Below are positions 25,145 to 33,609 of a stretch of DNA of 64,000 nt, piece after piece; the stretch's first letter is position 1; each line of letters starts with the position of its first letter. This DNA comes from JBNAGF01 sp049801055 (GTDB taxonomy: Bacteria > Pseudomonadota > Alphaproteobacteria > Rhodobacterales > Rhodobacteraceae): NCBI RefSeq assembly GCF_049801055.1, contig NZ_JBNAGF010000005.1, forward strand, positions 124,001-188,000. The letters run 5' to 3'. The notes beneath the pieces are model-generated. The model was given only the letters and a program-made list of their open reading frames with translations, did not search any database and was not told the DNA's origin. The translations under genes and the position numbers were made by a program.

Positions 25145-25627
25145 TCAGTCAGGGAAATGGAGATCTTCCGGTGAAAGCCTGAATGCCTTGCCGAACCCGC
25201 CATTCAGGAATGCCGATAGCGGGTTGAAACGGACAAAGTGAAAATCGGCGAACCCGATATACAGTTTGGCCTTGGGATGGTCGCGCAGGTAATGCGCGGC
25301 CAATTTGTCATAGCCTGATGCATCGTGGTCGATCAACGTTGCACGAACCTTTAGAGCCAGACGCGGATGCGTCAGCGGATCACCCTTTGGACCGGGTTCA
25401 CCTATAAGGAGGGAGCATTCGGGACAGGAGCGCAGCACTGTGGTGTGACCGGAGAGTTCCGATACCAGCGACACGGGTACGCCATCGTCATCAAGCCCGA
25501 AAGCGACCCGGCTGACCGTGGGCCAGCCATCGTCGTTTACCGCCAGAACCGCAGATCTGGATCGCGTCAGCAGTTTCCGGGCCATTTCACGGGCAGCGTC
25601 ATCAGTTGGGCGGATCGGGGATGGCAT
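25145..25627 (-). CDS. HugZ-like pyridoxamine-phosphate-oxidase-fold protein
   Basis: 160 residues, a split-barrel flavin-reductase-like fold. Family blocks: AREMARKLLTRSRSAVLAVND, SRVAFGLDDDGVPVSLVSELSGHT, LLIGEPGPKGDPLTHPRLAL and LYIGFADFHFVRFNPLSAFLNGGFG. The last two are typical of HugZ/HutZ heme-degrading relatives. It lacks the C-terminal DUF2470 domain of longer members. A role in heme or flavin chemistry is likely but not shown; hemP lies 13 kb away. The stop codon abuts the stop of the convergent beta-helix gene. Confidence 0.85.
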   Translation of the reverse strand: MPSPIRPTDDAAREMARKLLTRSRSAVLAVNDDGWPTVSRVAFGLDDDGVPVSLVSELSGHTTVLRSCPECSLLIGEPGPKGDPLTHPRLALKVRATLIDHDASGYDKLAAHYLRDHPKAKLYIGFADFHFVRFNPLSAFLNGGFGKAFRLSPEDLHFPD

Positions 25628-25675
25628 TGGGGGCTCCGTTGGGTCGCCATATGGTTCCGACTCATGGATAGCGGA

Positions 25676-26341
25676 TCAGAACGTCTGCCACAGCCCCAGT
25701 TTCACTCCAACACCGCTTTGGATAGATTTCCGTTCAAAGCCTATGAGCCATGTCGTGTCTTTCCAATCGAACATCAGCGAGGGAGTGACCGTCCAGAAAA
25801 ATTCACCTTCTTTGATCTGGGAAGTTTCGATCTGCAGGAGGGGGCGAAGTTTCGACCCGGTCGAAAGACCGAGAGTCGTGTCAAGTTTGTAGATCGCTTG
25901 CCCGAGGCCAGAGCGATATTCAAACGCCGTATCCACTAAAAACCATCCATTGCCCCAAGGCGATTGAAACCCGCGCCCGGCGGAAAGAGTGAGTTTTTGC
26001 ATTCTGGCCCAGTCTGGCCCGATGTGATCCGCTCCTGCTGCCAATTCAATCGCCAAAGACCAGTCGTTGAGGTTTCTCGCCATAGGCAGGCGCAGGAAAG
26101 CGAGCGCGTGTCCGGTTAGATTACCGTGTTCATTGATGTCCAGTCCCAGTGTCAGAGCGGGCCACAGCCCATATTCTGCATAAAGTGTAGAACTGGTGCC
26201 AGGAAGGTTGGGATCGGACCGTGCGGTCATCGTTGCTGCAAGAAATGCTGTTCCGGGTTCTCTCAGCCATGCCCCAGCATAAGCCGGCTGCAGCAAGGCC
26301 ATGAATGGCAAGGATAGAAATAGCAATCCCCGCACCGCCAC
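25676..26341 (-). CDS. Hypothetical exported beta-rich protein
   Basis: 221 residues with signal peptide LLFLSLPFMALLQPAYAGA. The mature part alternates aromatic and small residues (LYAEYGLWPALTLGLDIN, WFLVDTAFEYRSG, WTVTPSLMFDW) and ends in VKLGLWQTF, a C-terminal aromatic of the kind that marks outer-membrane beta-barrels. So a small outer-membrane protein is a fair inference; the family is not recognised. Starts at GTG 26341 or GTG 26335, and the latter has the better ribosome-site spacing. Divergent from parA. Confidence 0.72.
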   Translation of the reverse strand: MAVRGLLFLSLPFMALLQPAYAGAWLREPGTAFLAATMTARSDPNLPGTSSTLYAEYGLWPALTLGLDINEHGNLTGHALAFLRLPMARNLNDWSLAIELAAGADHIGPDWARMQKLTLSAGRGFQSPWGNGWFLVDTAFEYRSGLGQAIYKLDTTLGLSTGSKLRPLLQIETSQIKEGEFFWTVTPSLMFDWKDTTWLIGFERKSIQSGVGVKLGLWQTF

Positions 26342-26465
26342 ACCTCAATCTGCCTGCATCCGGCACGATCATGGCTACTGATGGTTAACGACCTGTAAAC
26401 CGGGAAGCATGCCAGGATTAGTGGCCATCTGCGGCCTATCCGCCGCTATCCGGGTCTGCGCTTGC

Positions 26466-26483
26466 GTCGCGCGGTGACGCGAC
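26466..26483. promoter_or_regulatory. Small dyad before parA
   Basis: GTCGCG-CGGTGA-CGCGAC, a 6-bp perfect dyad in the divergent region about 38 bp before the parA start. Could be a binding site or chance in GC-rich DNA. Confidence 0.3.
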
Positions 26484-26520
26484 TAGTTTGCGCCACTGCA
26501 ACAAGTAAAAAGGCCGAAGC

Positions 26521-27153
26521 ATGGGCTATGTTATAACCATCGCACAGCAGAAAGGTGGCGCTGGAAAGACCACGCTAGCCGTGAATCTTGCAGTTGCCTT
26601 TTCGAAGGCCGGAAAATCGGTCGCCCTGATGGATACGGATCCTCAGGGCAGCGCAGGGCGCTGGTTTATGGCCCGTATCGACAGATTGGGCGAGCCGGAT
26701 ATCGAGTTTTCAACCGCTTCGGCCTGGGGTGTCGGATATGAGGTGCGCAAGCTTTCCGAAGCGAATGATATCGTAATCATAGACACACCACCAAAAGCCG
26801 ACAGCGATCTGCGCCCGGCACTGCGGGAGGCTGATCTGGTTCTGGTTCCGGTGGCGACTTCGCATCTGGATCTGTGGGCCGTCGAGGCCGTTCTGCATCT
26901 CGCAGACCGTGAACATCGCCCGGCCATGCTTGTGATGACCCGCGCCCGACCCGGCACGCGACTGGCAGCGGATGTTCTGGAACAGGCTGGCCAACTGGAT
27001 GCGGCTCTTGCCGAGACACCGATGGCAAACCGCGTTGTCTATGCCGAGACATTGGGACAGGGAAAAGCCGCGCTCGAGGCACCCAAAGGACCGGCCCATG
27101 ACGAAGTTCAGAAATTGCGGATGGAAATCGAGAGCACTTTGAAAAAGCTGTGA
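26521..27153 (+). CDS. Orphan ParA/Soj-like ATPase
   Basis: 210 residues, shorter than plasmid ParA because it has no N-terminal HTH. The deviant Walker A AQQKGGAGKTTLAVNLAVAF (KGGAGKTT at 11-18), ALMDTDPQGSAG and Walker B IVIIDTPP are intact. This class makes ATP-driven gradients that position DNA or protein cargo. No parB lies beside it and no parS was recognised, so it more likely positions a protein complex, as PpfA or MinD-like orphans do. ABM gene follows 29 bp on, in the same direction. Confidence 0.88.
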   Translation: MGYVITIAQQKGGAGKTTLAVNLAVAFSKAGKSVALMDTDPQGSAGRWFMARIDRLGEPDIEFSTASAWGVGYEVRKLSEANDIVIIDTPPKADSDLRPALREADLVLVPVATSHLDLWAVEAVLHLADREHRPAMLVMTRARPGTRLAADVLEQAGQLDAALAETPMANRVVYAETLGQGKAALEAPKGPAHDEVQKLRMEIESTLKKL

Positions 27154-27182
27154 TAGGCTGGGCATCGCAGAAGGAGGAAACG

Positions 27183-27503
27183 ATGCCAAAAATCGCTCAG
27201 GACGCTGAGATTCAAACCGTTATCACCACTTTCGAAATGACGCCCGGCACTTGTCAGGATCTACTAGATGCGCTGACAGACGCCTACTCAGGCTTTATTT
27301 CCAAGCAGCCCGGATTCATTTCGGCGGGGTTGCACGTAAACGACGCCCAGACCCGCATTGCCAACTATTCGCAGTGGAAACGCCGCGAGGATTTCCAGGC
27401 GATGCTGCGCTCACCGGAAATGCGCGAGCGAAACCGCCGGATAAACGAGCTATGCCGCAGTTTCGAACCTGTCATGTATGAGGTTGTCGGCACGTTTGAT
27501 TAA
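27183..27503 (+). CDS. Antibiotic biosynthesis monooxygenase (ABM)-domain protein
   Basis: 106 residues from ATG 27183 with GAAGGAGGAAAC upstream; an earlier in-frame ATG is rejected. VITTFEMTPGTCQDLLDALTD, QPGFISAGLHVN and NYSQWKRREDFQAML match the ABM ferredoxin-like barrel. Such small dimers can oxidise quinol-like or heme-like compounds without cofactor; the substrate is unknown. Close behind parA, so probably co-transcribed. Confidence 0.85.
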   Translation: MPKIAQDAEIQTVITTFEMTPGTCQDLLDALTDAYSGFISKQPGFISAGLHVNDAQTRIANYSQWKRREDFQAMLRSPEMRERNRRINELCRSFEPVMYEVVGTFD

Positions 27504-27619
27504 CAGCGTGCAACGGGCAATGATCTCACTGAACCGCCGCCAGATCCGGTATGACACGGATCAAGGCGCCTGACCCTGAATTCCGGCTATACTGCAAACA
27601 ACTTCAAAGGAGCTGCGAT

Positions 27620-28027
27620 ATGTATCACAACATTCTCGTACCGATTTCGTTTGATTCCGAACGTGACACCACTGCGCCGCTGAAACTTGCGCAATTGCTG
27701 GCCACGCCCGAGGCGAATATCACGCTGCTGCATGTTGTGGAGCATATTCCCGGTTATGCTGTCTCGTACATGCCAGCCGACTACCTGGCGGAAACCCGGC
27801 AGGCGATTCAGAGAGAACTGGATGCGATGGCGGCGAAGGTTCCAAACGGGAAGGCGATTGTGATCGAAGGGCACTCTGGCCGGTCGATCCTTGATTGGGC
27901 GGACGAACACAAACCCGACCTGATCATCATCGCGTCCCATCGCCCCGGCATGCAGGATTTGTTGCTCGGATCGACCGCGTCTCAGGTGGTCCGGCACGCG
28001 GCATGTGCCGTCCACGTGGTGCGCTAG
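27620..28027 (+). CDS. Universal stress protein (UspA family)
   Basis: 135 residues from ATG 27620 (AAGGAG seven bases upstream). It begins MYHNILVPISFDSERDT, contains HVVEHIPGYAVSYMP, and ends with the ATP-binding pattern SHRPGMQDLLLGSTASQVVRHAACAVHVV (G-x2-G-x9-G-S type). Cytoplasmic; responds to starvation and oxygen or redox stress in many bacteria. Single-domain, normal length. Confidence 0.93.
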   Translation: MYHNILVPISFDSERDTTAPLKLAQLLATPEANITLLHVVEHIPGYAVSYMPADYLAETRQAIQRELDAMAAKVPNGKAIVIEGHSGRSILDWADEHKPDLIIIASHRPGMQDLLLGSTASQVVRHAACAVHVVR

Positions 28028-28158
28028 GGTCCAAGTCACCCAAGAATAGGCAAGAACAAAGCGAGGCAGGAAGCGACTGATCCGAGGATCGGTGGAACTT
28101 CTGCCTTGTTTCGTTGTGACCTGCGGTGCAGCTTAAGGCAGCATGGGCGGGGTCGAGC

Positions 28159-29334
28159 ATGATCAATCAGCAGAAGCTATCTTCGACGATCAATTGGTTG
28201 ATCACGGGTGCCCAACCGCCAAAGGAGTTGGACGAGATCGTTCAGGAATGTGCGATCCGTTTGATGGCAACCGGCGTGCCGCTGGATGCGTTTGTCGTCA
28301 ATGGCATCTTTCTTAATGCGGGCTTTCGCGGGATCCGCACGATCTGGTCCAAGAGAAAAGGCGTGAGGGTTCAGACAATGAACCGCGATTTCATGGATGA
28401 TGGGGATTTCCTGTCCACCGCTCAATACGCCTGTGTTTCTTCGCAGCGAATGCTGCGCTACCGATTCAACGATGACGACCCCGATGTGGCCAGAGCACAG
28501 CGCGATGGCTACAAAGCGGGGAAATACACCGACTTCATTTTTCTTCCTCTCTTCAATGTAGATGGAACCGTTTCAGGTTGTCTGGAGGCCGGAACCCAAT
28601 CGGCGGGTGGTTTCAGTGAAGAGCAGGTTCTCGCGCTACGGCGTTTGCAGGCGCCGCTTGCCCGGATAAAGGAATACTTTACCGAACGGCGCGACAAGCA
28701 GATGACACTGGCAACCTATGTCGGTGAAATTGCCAGTGAAAAGGTTCTCAACGGCAGTATAGGGCTGGGGGACGGAGAGAAAATCTCAGCCGTGATCCTG
28801 TTTGCGGACATTGCAGGGTTCACGGACATTTCCAACACATTTGCCGCAGAAGACGTGTTGAAGGTACTGAATCGCTTCTTTGCGGCGGTTGACCGGTCTG
28901 TTGGTGAGAACAATGGTGAAATCCTGAAATTTATCGGCGATGGCGTTCTGGCCATTTTCCACACTCCCGATGATCTAACGGCCCAAGAGGGTGCAGCGCT
29001 CGCGGCCATTCAGGCCATCGAGCGCGCCCGCAGTGTGTTGTCAAAGCAAGTGGAGGCGACACCGATTCAGTTTCGGGCCTCCCTGCATCTGGGGGATCTG
29101 TTCTTTGGAAATGTCGGCAGCGGCGACCGCATGGACTTCACGGCGATCGGCCCGACGGTGAATTTCGCATCCCGCATGCTGGAGGAAGCATCGAAGCAGA
29201 ACGTATTCGCCGTGTGCTCAGAAGAATTCAATCAGGTCGTTCCTGACCTGAACGCGACAAGAGTCGATTGCGAGTTCAAGGGTTTTTCTGGAACAAACTT
29301 GGTCTATGTCTTGACCGATCTGGCAAGTGAATGA
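28159..29334 (+). CDS. Class III adenylate/guanylate cyclase with N-terminal sensor-like domain
   Basis: 391 residues from ATG 28159; a GTG 33 bases earlier is possible. Residues ~1-190 have no TM segment and look like a GAF-type alpha/beta domain (YTDFIFLPLFNVDGTVSGCL, SAGGFSEEQVLALRRLQAPL). The cyclase domain follows: ILFADIAGFTDISN (metal D217), LKFIGDGVLAIF (D261), DFTAIGPTVNFASRM (D326, N335, R339), so metal-, base- and transition-state residues are all kept. The product is probably cAMP. Soluble. Lies between usp and a GNAT gene, all on the plus strand. Confidence 0.88.
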   Translation: MINQQKLSSTINWLITGAQPPKELDEIVQECAIRLMATGVPLDAFVVNGIFLNAGFRGIRTIWSKRKGVRVQTMNRDFMDDGDFLSTAQYACVSSQRMLRYRFNDDDPDVARAQRDGYKAGKYTDFIFLPLFNVDGTVSGCLEAGTQSAGGFSEEQVLALRRLQAPLARIKEYFTERRDKQMTLATYVGEIASEKVLNGSIGLGDGEKISAVILFADIAGFTDISNTFAAEDVLKVLNRFFAAVDRSVGENNGEILKFIGDGVLAIFHTPDDLTAQEGAALAAIQAIERARSVLSKQVEATPIQFRASLHLGDLFFGNVGSGDRMDFTAIGPTVNFASRMLEEASKQNVFAVCSEEFNQVVPDLNATRVDCEFKGFSGTNLVYVLTDLASE

Positions 29335-29397
29335 AGATTTCGACACCTGCCGACACCGCCGCCTCGGTCAGATCTGAGCGCCCGTGATAGGATTGAG

Positions 29398-30018
29398 GTG
29401 GAACGACACAATGCGAACCCAACAATGGATGAACAGGACACCCATCTGACAGCACCATTCAGGAAGGCAATGGCTGAGGACCTTGAGCAGGTTCTTCCCC
29501 TTGCCAGGCAAACAGTTCCCGGATTTGTAGAGGAGTTGTGGCAAAGACTATCGGAGCCGGGCGAAACAGCGGATGACTTCGGACGCCGGGCGCAGGGTGC
29601 ATTCATCGAGGAAGGGAACATGATCGTCGCGGACCTAAATGACTCAGTTGCGGCGATGTTGATCTCATACCCGATGGCAGATACGCCAAACCCGCATGTC
29701 CCCGGGATGGATGACATGTTGAAGCCGCTGATCAGGCTGTTCTCTAAAGCCGCCGGAACCTGGTATCTGCATGGGTTGGCGACGGCTCCTGCATTTGCCG
29801 GGCAGGGGCTTGGCACCCGATTGATGGGAATGGCTGAGGATCTGGCTCGGCGTGGGGAAAAAAACCGGATCTCCCTGGTGGTCGTGGATACCAATCTGCA
29901 GGCGATTTCCTTTTACGATAGGCGTGGCTACGCCACGACGGCTTCCGAACCGATTGTCAAGGCGGGATGGGACACCACCGCCTTGAACTGGCTGCTGATG
30001 GAAAAGCCGCTGCCCTGA
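29398..30018 (+). CDS. GNAT-family N-acetyltransferase
   Basis: 206 residues from GTG 29398 (AGGA six bases upstream); ATG 29425 is the alternative. WYLHGLATAPAFAGQGLGTRLMGMAEDLARR carries the Q/R-x-x-G-x-G/A acetyl-CoA-binding loop, and LVVVDTNLQAISFYDRRGY is the typical C-terminal NxxAxxfYxrxGF motif. Acetylates an unknown amine substrate. Cytoplasmic. Confidence 0.9.
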   Translation: MERHNANPTMDEQDTHLTAPFRKAMAEDLEQVLPLARQTVPGFVEELWQRLSEPGETADDFGRRAQGAFIEEGNMIVADLNDSVAAMLISYPMADTPNPHVPGMDDMLKPLIRLFSKAAGTWYLHGLATAPAFAGQGLGTRLMGMAEDLARRGEKNRISLVVVDTNLQAISFYDRRGYATTASEPIVKAGWDTTALNWLLMEKPLP

Positions 30019-30118
30019 TCTGATGTCCAGACCCACAGTCCCGCTGGGCGGGCACCATTCGCTGCCAAGAAAACACGAAGGGAAGGTTTTGAGTTCTGTC
30101 CTGCTCCGCTCTGCGGTT

Positions 30119-30982
30119 CTATTTGATTGCCGCTGAGAATGTCGCGGTCAGGCGTTCATTCAGTGCGGCATGCGGGGGAGCCGACCTGCCATAGTGCAAT
30201 TCCGCCATTGCAGCGATGTCGTTGAAGATCACAACAGACCCACCATCGGGTGACGCATAGACCAGCAGTTTTTGACAAAAGGCGTCGATGCCGATGGACG
30301 GAAAATCAGCCATCGCAACACCGCCAGGCGCGGGGCCGCCAAAGAGCAGGAGAACTGCAGGCACGATGTCGGCACCGGAAGCTTTTGCCTGTGCGGAGAA
30401 GTCCATTTCACCGAACCAAACCGTGTCGGGCTGGGCTGATATCGTTGCCTTGAGCTTGCTGACAGTGATTGATGTGTCGTGAGAACTACGAAGTTCGATG
30501 ATGCCAAAGTCGCGGGTCAGCCCAGTTGTGGGCACGGGCCTTGGCTCCGGGTTCGCTATTGCGCCAAGAACAGGTGTCAGACGATCATCAAAGGCTGCCA
30601 ATGCATCCGTGTCGTCCAGCACATGCCGGAGCCTCAGAAAGCTCGACGACGTATAAATGGCTGATGGCGCGCCGTCTTGAGAGAATGACAAGACCCGGAA
30701 CGGCAAATCCAGACCGGCCCGAACGTTTTGTCGCAAAAGCCGTGAATTGATCTCGGGGTCCGAGAATATCGAAACGCGCGAAGGCGGCATTTCCACACCC
30801 TCGGCGGCGGCAAGTCGGGCATGGTCGACCTCGGTGACAGGGGCCAGACCATGTTCGATCACCGCGGCATTCACGGCGGCCGCAGTTTCGTCCACGCGCT
30901 CCTGAGCCGATTGCCCGAAAGCGGGCGCAGCAAAGGCAATGGTCAACCCGGCCACTGCAGACATAATTGTTTTCACGGCCAT
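30119..30982 (-). CDS. Exported tandem-DUF302 protein
   Basis: 287 residues from ATG 30982 (GAAGGAAA just before it); a TTG at 31006 is the longer option. The signal peptide VKTIMSAVAGLTIAFAAPAFG is followed by two diverged copies of the DUF302 fold. Copy one: VTEVDHARLAAAEGVEMPPS, then FSDPEINSRLLRQNVRAGLDLPFRVL. Copy two: FGEMDFSAQAKASGADIVPA, then LFGGPAPGGVAMADFPSIGIDAFCQKLLVY. Single-copy DUF302 is the norm; a two-copy periplasmic protein suggests an internal pseudo-dimer. Function unknown; DUF302 binds small ligands or sits near redox and lipid genes elsewhere. Confidence 0.8.
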   Translation of the reverse strand: MAVKTIMSAVAGLTIAFAAPAFGQSAQERVDETAAAVNAAVIEHGLAPVTEVDHARLAAAEGVEMPPSRVSIFSDPEINSRLLRQNVRAGLDLPFRVLSFSQDGAPSAIYTSSSFLRLRHVLDDTDALAAFDDRLTPVLGAIANPEPRPVPTTGLTRDFGIIELRSSHDTSITVSKLKATISAQPDTVWFGEMDFSAQAKASGADIVPAVLLLFGGPAPGGVAMADFPSIGIDAFCQKLLVYASPDGGSVVIFNDIAAMAELHYGRSAPPHAALNERLTATFSAAIK

Positions 30983-31056
30983 TTTCCTTCGATTTCTGAC
31001 CAACAAGTATATGCCGGATCCAGCATTCGCAAATTACTCGGGCGGTCTGGAACCAT

Positions 31057-33255
31057 TTACCGCCGCCGCCTTTTCACGTTCCCGCCGCGTTGGCCCGGCC
31101 GCCCTGCTGTGGACCGGCCTTTCGACTTTACGGCATCCTCGGCGGCTTTTTCCACGGCCCATTGCCGCGCCATCGGATCGTCGGCAACGGCCAGATCCAC
31201 CGCCTCCAATCGCTTTATCTCGTCGCGGATTCTCGCGGCCTCTTCGAACTCGAGGTTCTCCGCAGCCTTGCGCATGTCGTTGCGCAAACCATCAAGATGC
31301 GCTTCGAGGTTGGCACCGTGCATCGGTTTGTCGACCTTCGCGGTGACCCGGCTCATATCCGTGTCGCCTTCGTAGAGCCCAGCCAGAACGTCTTCGACAT
31401 TCTTCCTCACCGTTTCGGGCGTAATTCCATGCGCCTCGTTATAGGCGATCTGTTTCTCGCGTCGGCGGTTGGTTTCATTCAGCGCGCGTTCCATCGACCC
31501 GGTTATCCGGTCGGCATACATGATGACGCGGCCATCAGCGTTGCGGGCTGCGCGGCCGATGGTCTGGACCAATGAGGTTTCGGAGCGCAGGAACCCCTCT
31601 TTGTCGGCATCCAGAATGGCGACCAGCCCGCATTCGGGGATGTCGAGCCCCTCGCGCAGCAGGTTGATACCGACAAGCACATCAAAGGCGCCAAGGCGCA
31701 GGTCGCGCAGGATCTCAATACGCTCAAGCGTGTCGATGTCCGAATGCATGTAGCGAACCTTGATGCCTTGCTCGTGCAGGTATTCTGTCAGGTCCTCGGC
31801 CATCCGTTTGGTCAGCGTGGTCACCAGAGTCCGGTATCCGTTTTCGGCGACTTTGCGAACCTCGTCGAGCAGATCGTCGACCTGCATCTCCACTGGCCGG
31901 ATTTCCACTTCTGGGTCCAACAGCCCGGTGGGCCGGATCACCTGTTCGGTAAAAACGCCCCCGGTCTGGTCCAGTTCCCATCCCGCCGGAGTTGCAGACA
32001 CAAACACCGATTGCGGGCGCATGGCGTCCCATTCCTCGAACTTGAGGGGGCGGTTGTCCATGCACGAGGGCAGGCGAAACCCATGTTCGGCCAGCGTGAA
32101 TTTGCGCCGGTAGTCTCCCCGATACATGCCGCCGATCTGAGGCACAGAAACATGAGATTCATCTGCAAAGACAATGGCATGATCTGGGATGAACTCGAAC
32201 AGGGTCGGGGGCGGTTCACCGGGAGCGCGACCCGTCAGATAGCGCGAGTAGTTTTCGATACCGTTGCAGACACCGGTGGCTTCCAGCATCTCCAGATCAA
32301 AGTTTGTGCGCTGCTCCAGCCGCTGTGCTTCCAGCAGTTTGCCTTCTCCGACAAGCTGATCGAGCCGCTGGCGCAGTTCCTTTTTGATGCCGACAATGGC
32401 CTGCTGCATCGTAGGCTTGGGCGTCACGTAGTGAGAATTGGCATAAACCCGGATCTGCTCGAACGTGTCGGTTTTTTCGCCGGTCAGGGGGTCGAACTCG
32501 GTAATTGCTTCCAGTTCTTCACCAAAGAAGGAAAGCCGCCATGCCCTGTCTTCCAAGTGTGCGGGCCAGATTTCCAGAACGTCGCCGCGCACGCGGAAAC
32601 TGCCGCGCTGAAAGGCCTGATCGTTGCGCCGGTATTGCTGCGCCACCAGATCTGCAATCACCTGACGTTGATCATATTCGCCGCCGGCCTTCAGATCCTG
32701 CGTCATCGCCCCATAGGTTTCGACCGAACCGATACCGTAAATGCACGAGACCGAGGCCACGATGATCACGTCGTCGCGTTCCAGCAGCGCCCGCGTGGCC
32801 GAGTGGCGCATCCGGTCGATCTGTTCGTTGATCTGCGATTCTTTTTCTATGTAGGTATCGCTGCGCGGCACATAGGCCTCGGGCTGGTAATAGTCATAGT
32901 ATGAAACGAAGTACTCAACCGAGTTTTCGGGGAAGAAGCCCTTGAACTCCCCATAAAGCTGTGCCGCCAATGTCTTGTTGGGCGCAAGGATGATTGCAGG
33001 GCGCTGGGTCTCGGCGATGACTTTCGCCATGGTGAAGGTTTTGCCGGTGCCGGTGGCGCCCAGAAGAACCTGATCGCGTTCCCCGTCCACGACACCCTGA
33101 GACAGTTCGGCAATTGCCGTGGGTTGGTCGCCGGCCGGATCGAATTCCGTGTGCATGACGAATTTCCTGCCACCCTCCAGTTTTGGGCGCGAGCGGACGT
33201 CCGGGGCCGGTGCGTTCACGAGAGGCATGGTTTTGTCCGAGTGGGCATAGGGCAT
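31057..33255 (-). CDS. uvrB: Excinuclease ABC subunit B
   Basis: 732 residues. The damage-verifying helicase-like subunit of nucleotide excision repair. Walker A LLGATGTGKTFTMAKV, beta-hairpin region YYDYYQPEAYVPRSDTYIEK, helicase motifs FADESHVSVPQIGGMYRGD and LVQTIGRAARNADGRV, and a C-terminal UVR motif (MRKAAENLEFEEAARIRDEI) that binds UvrC. The start has AGGAATCGCCA upstream. The N-terminal ~28 residues before KFVMHTEFDP are longer than in E. coli. It ends in a basic tail, GGNVKRRRR. Confidence 0.97.
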   Translation of the reverse strand: MPYAHSDKTMPLVNAPAPDVRSRPKLEGGRKFVMHTEFDPAGDQPTAIAELSQGVVDGERDQVLLGATGTGKTFTMAKVIAETQRPAIILAPNKTLAAQLYGEFKGFFPENSVEYFVSYYDYYQPEAYVPRSDTYIEKESQINEQIDRMRHSATRALLERDDVIIVASVSCIYGIGSVETYGAMTQDLKAGGEYDQRQVIADLVAQQYRRNDQAFQRGSFRVRGDVLEIWPAHLEDRAWRLSFFGEELEAITEFDPLTGEKTDTFEQIRVYANSHYVTPKPTMQQAIVGIKKELRQRLDQLVGEGKLLEAQRLEQRTNFDLEMLEATGVCNGIENYSRYLTGRAPGEPPPTLFEFIPDHAIVFADESHVSVPQIGGMYRGDYRRKFTLAEHGFRLPSCMDNRPLKFEEWDAMRPQSVFVSATPAGWELDQTGGVFTEQVIRPTGLLDPEVEIRPVEMQVDDLLDEVRKVAENGYRTLVTTLTKRMAEDLTEYLHEQGIKVRYMHSDIDTLERIEILRDLRLGAFDVLVGINLLREGLDIPECGLVAILDADKEGFLRSETSLVQTIGRAARNADGRVIMYADRITGSMERALNETNRRREKQIAYNEAHGITPETVRKNVEDVLAGLYEGDTDMSRVTAKVDKPMHGANLEAHLDGLRNDMRKAAENLEFEEAARIRDEIKRLEAVDLAVADDPMARQWAVEKAAEDAVKSKGRSTAGRPGQRGGNVKRRRR

Positions 33256-33365
33256 TGGCGATTCCTTCTGACCCGTCGGAGTTTGATCTGTTTTTGTTCT
33301 TGTTCAAGGGGCATTCCTGCATCGCCCGCATCGAGGCCAGTTCCCCCCGCCTTTCCCTTGCGTTC

Positions 33366-33605
33366 TCAGAACGTCAGCAAATCCGCGCGCCCCTGTTCCG
33401 CGAGTCGCCGATTCAGGTGCTTCGCTTCGGGCAGGCCGAGCTCCAGCGCGTAAACAAAGGCATGGGTGAGGTAGAACCCGGCCGCATCGGCGTCTTGGGC
33501 CGCTTCGTGAAGATCTGCGGCCCGGACATAGAGAGCAACCAGCTTCTCCAGATCTTCGGCTGCATGGGCGGCCAGCAAGGCCGCTTCGATCTCGGCCAGA
33601 TCCAT
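33366..33605 (-). CDS. Small hypothetical helical protein, coupled to the Rieske gene
   Basis: 79 residues from ATG 33605, which follows the TGA of the Rieske gene by four bases, so translation is probably coupled. A longer frame to 33674 overlaps that gene and is less likely. Helical and Ala/Leu-rich with two TPR-like stretches (MDLAEIEAALLAAHAAEDLE and DAAGFYLTHAFVYALELGLP). No known family. It may help the oxygenase or be a neighbour of chance. Confidence 0.65.
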   Translation of the reverse strand: MDLAEIEAALLAAHAAEDLEKLVALYVRAADLHEAAQDADAAGFYLTHAFVYALELGLPEAKHLNRRLAEQGRADLLTF

Positions 33606-33609
33606 GACG

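Noticed and set aside
31744..32904. 386-residue frame opposite uvrB
   Set aside because: Antisense shadow of uvrB.
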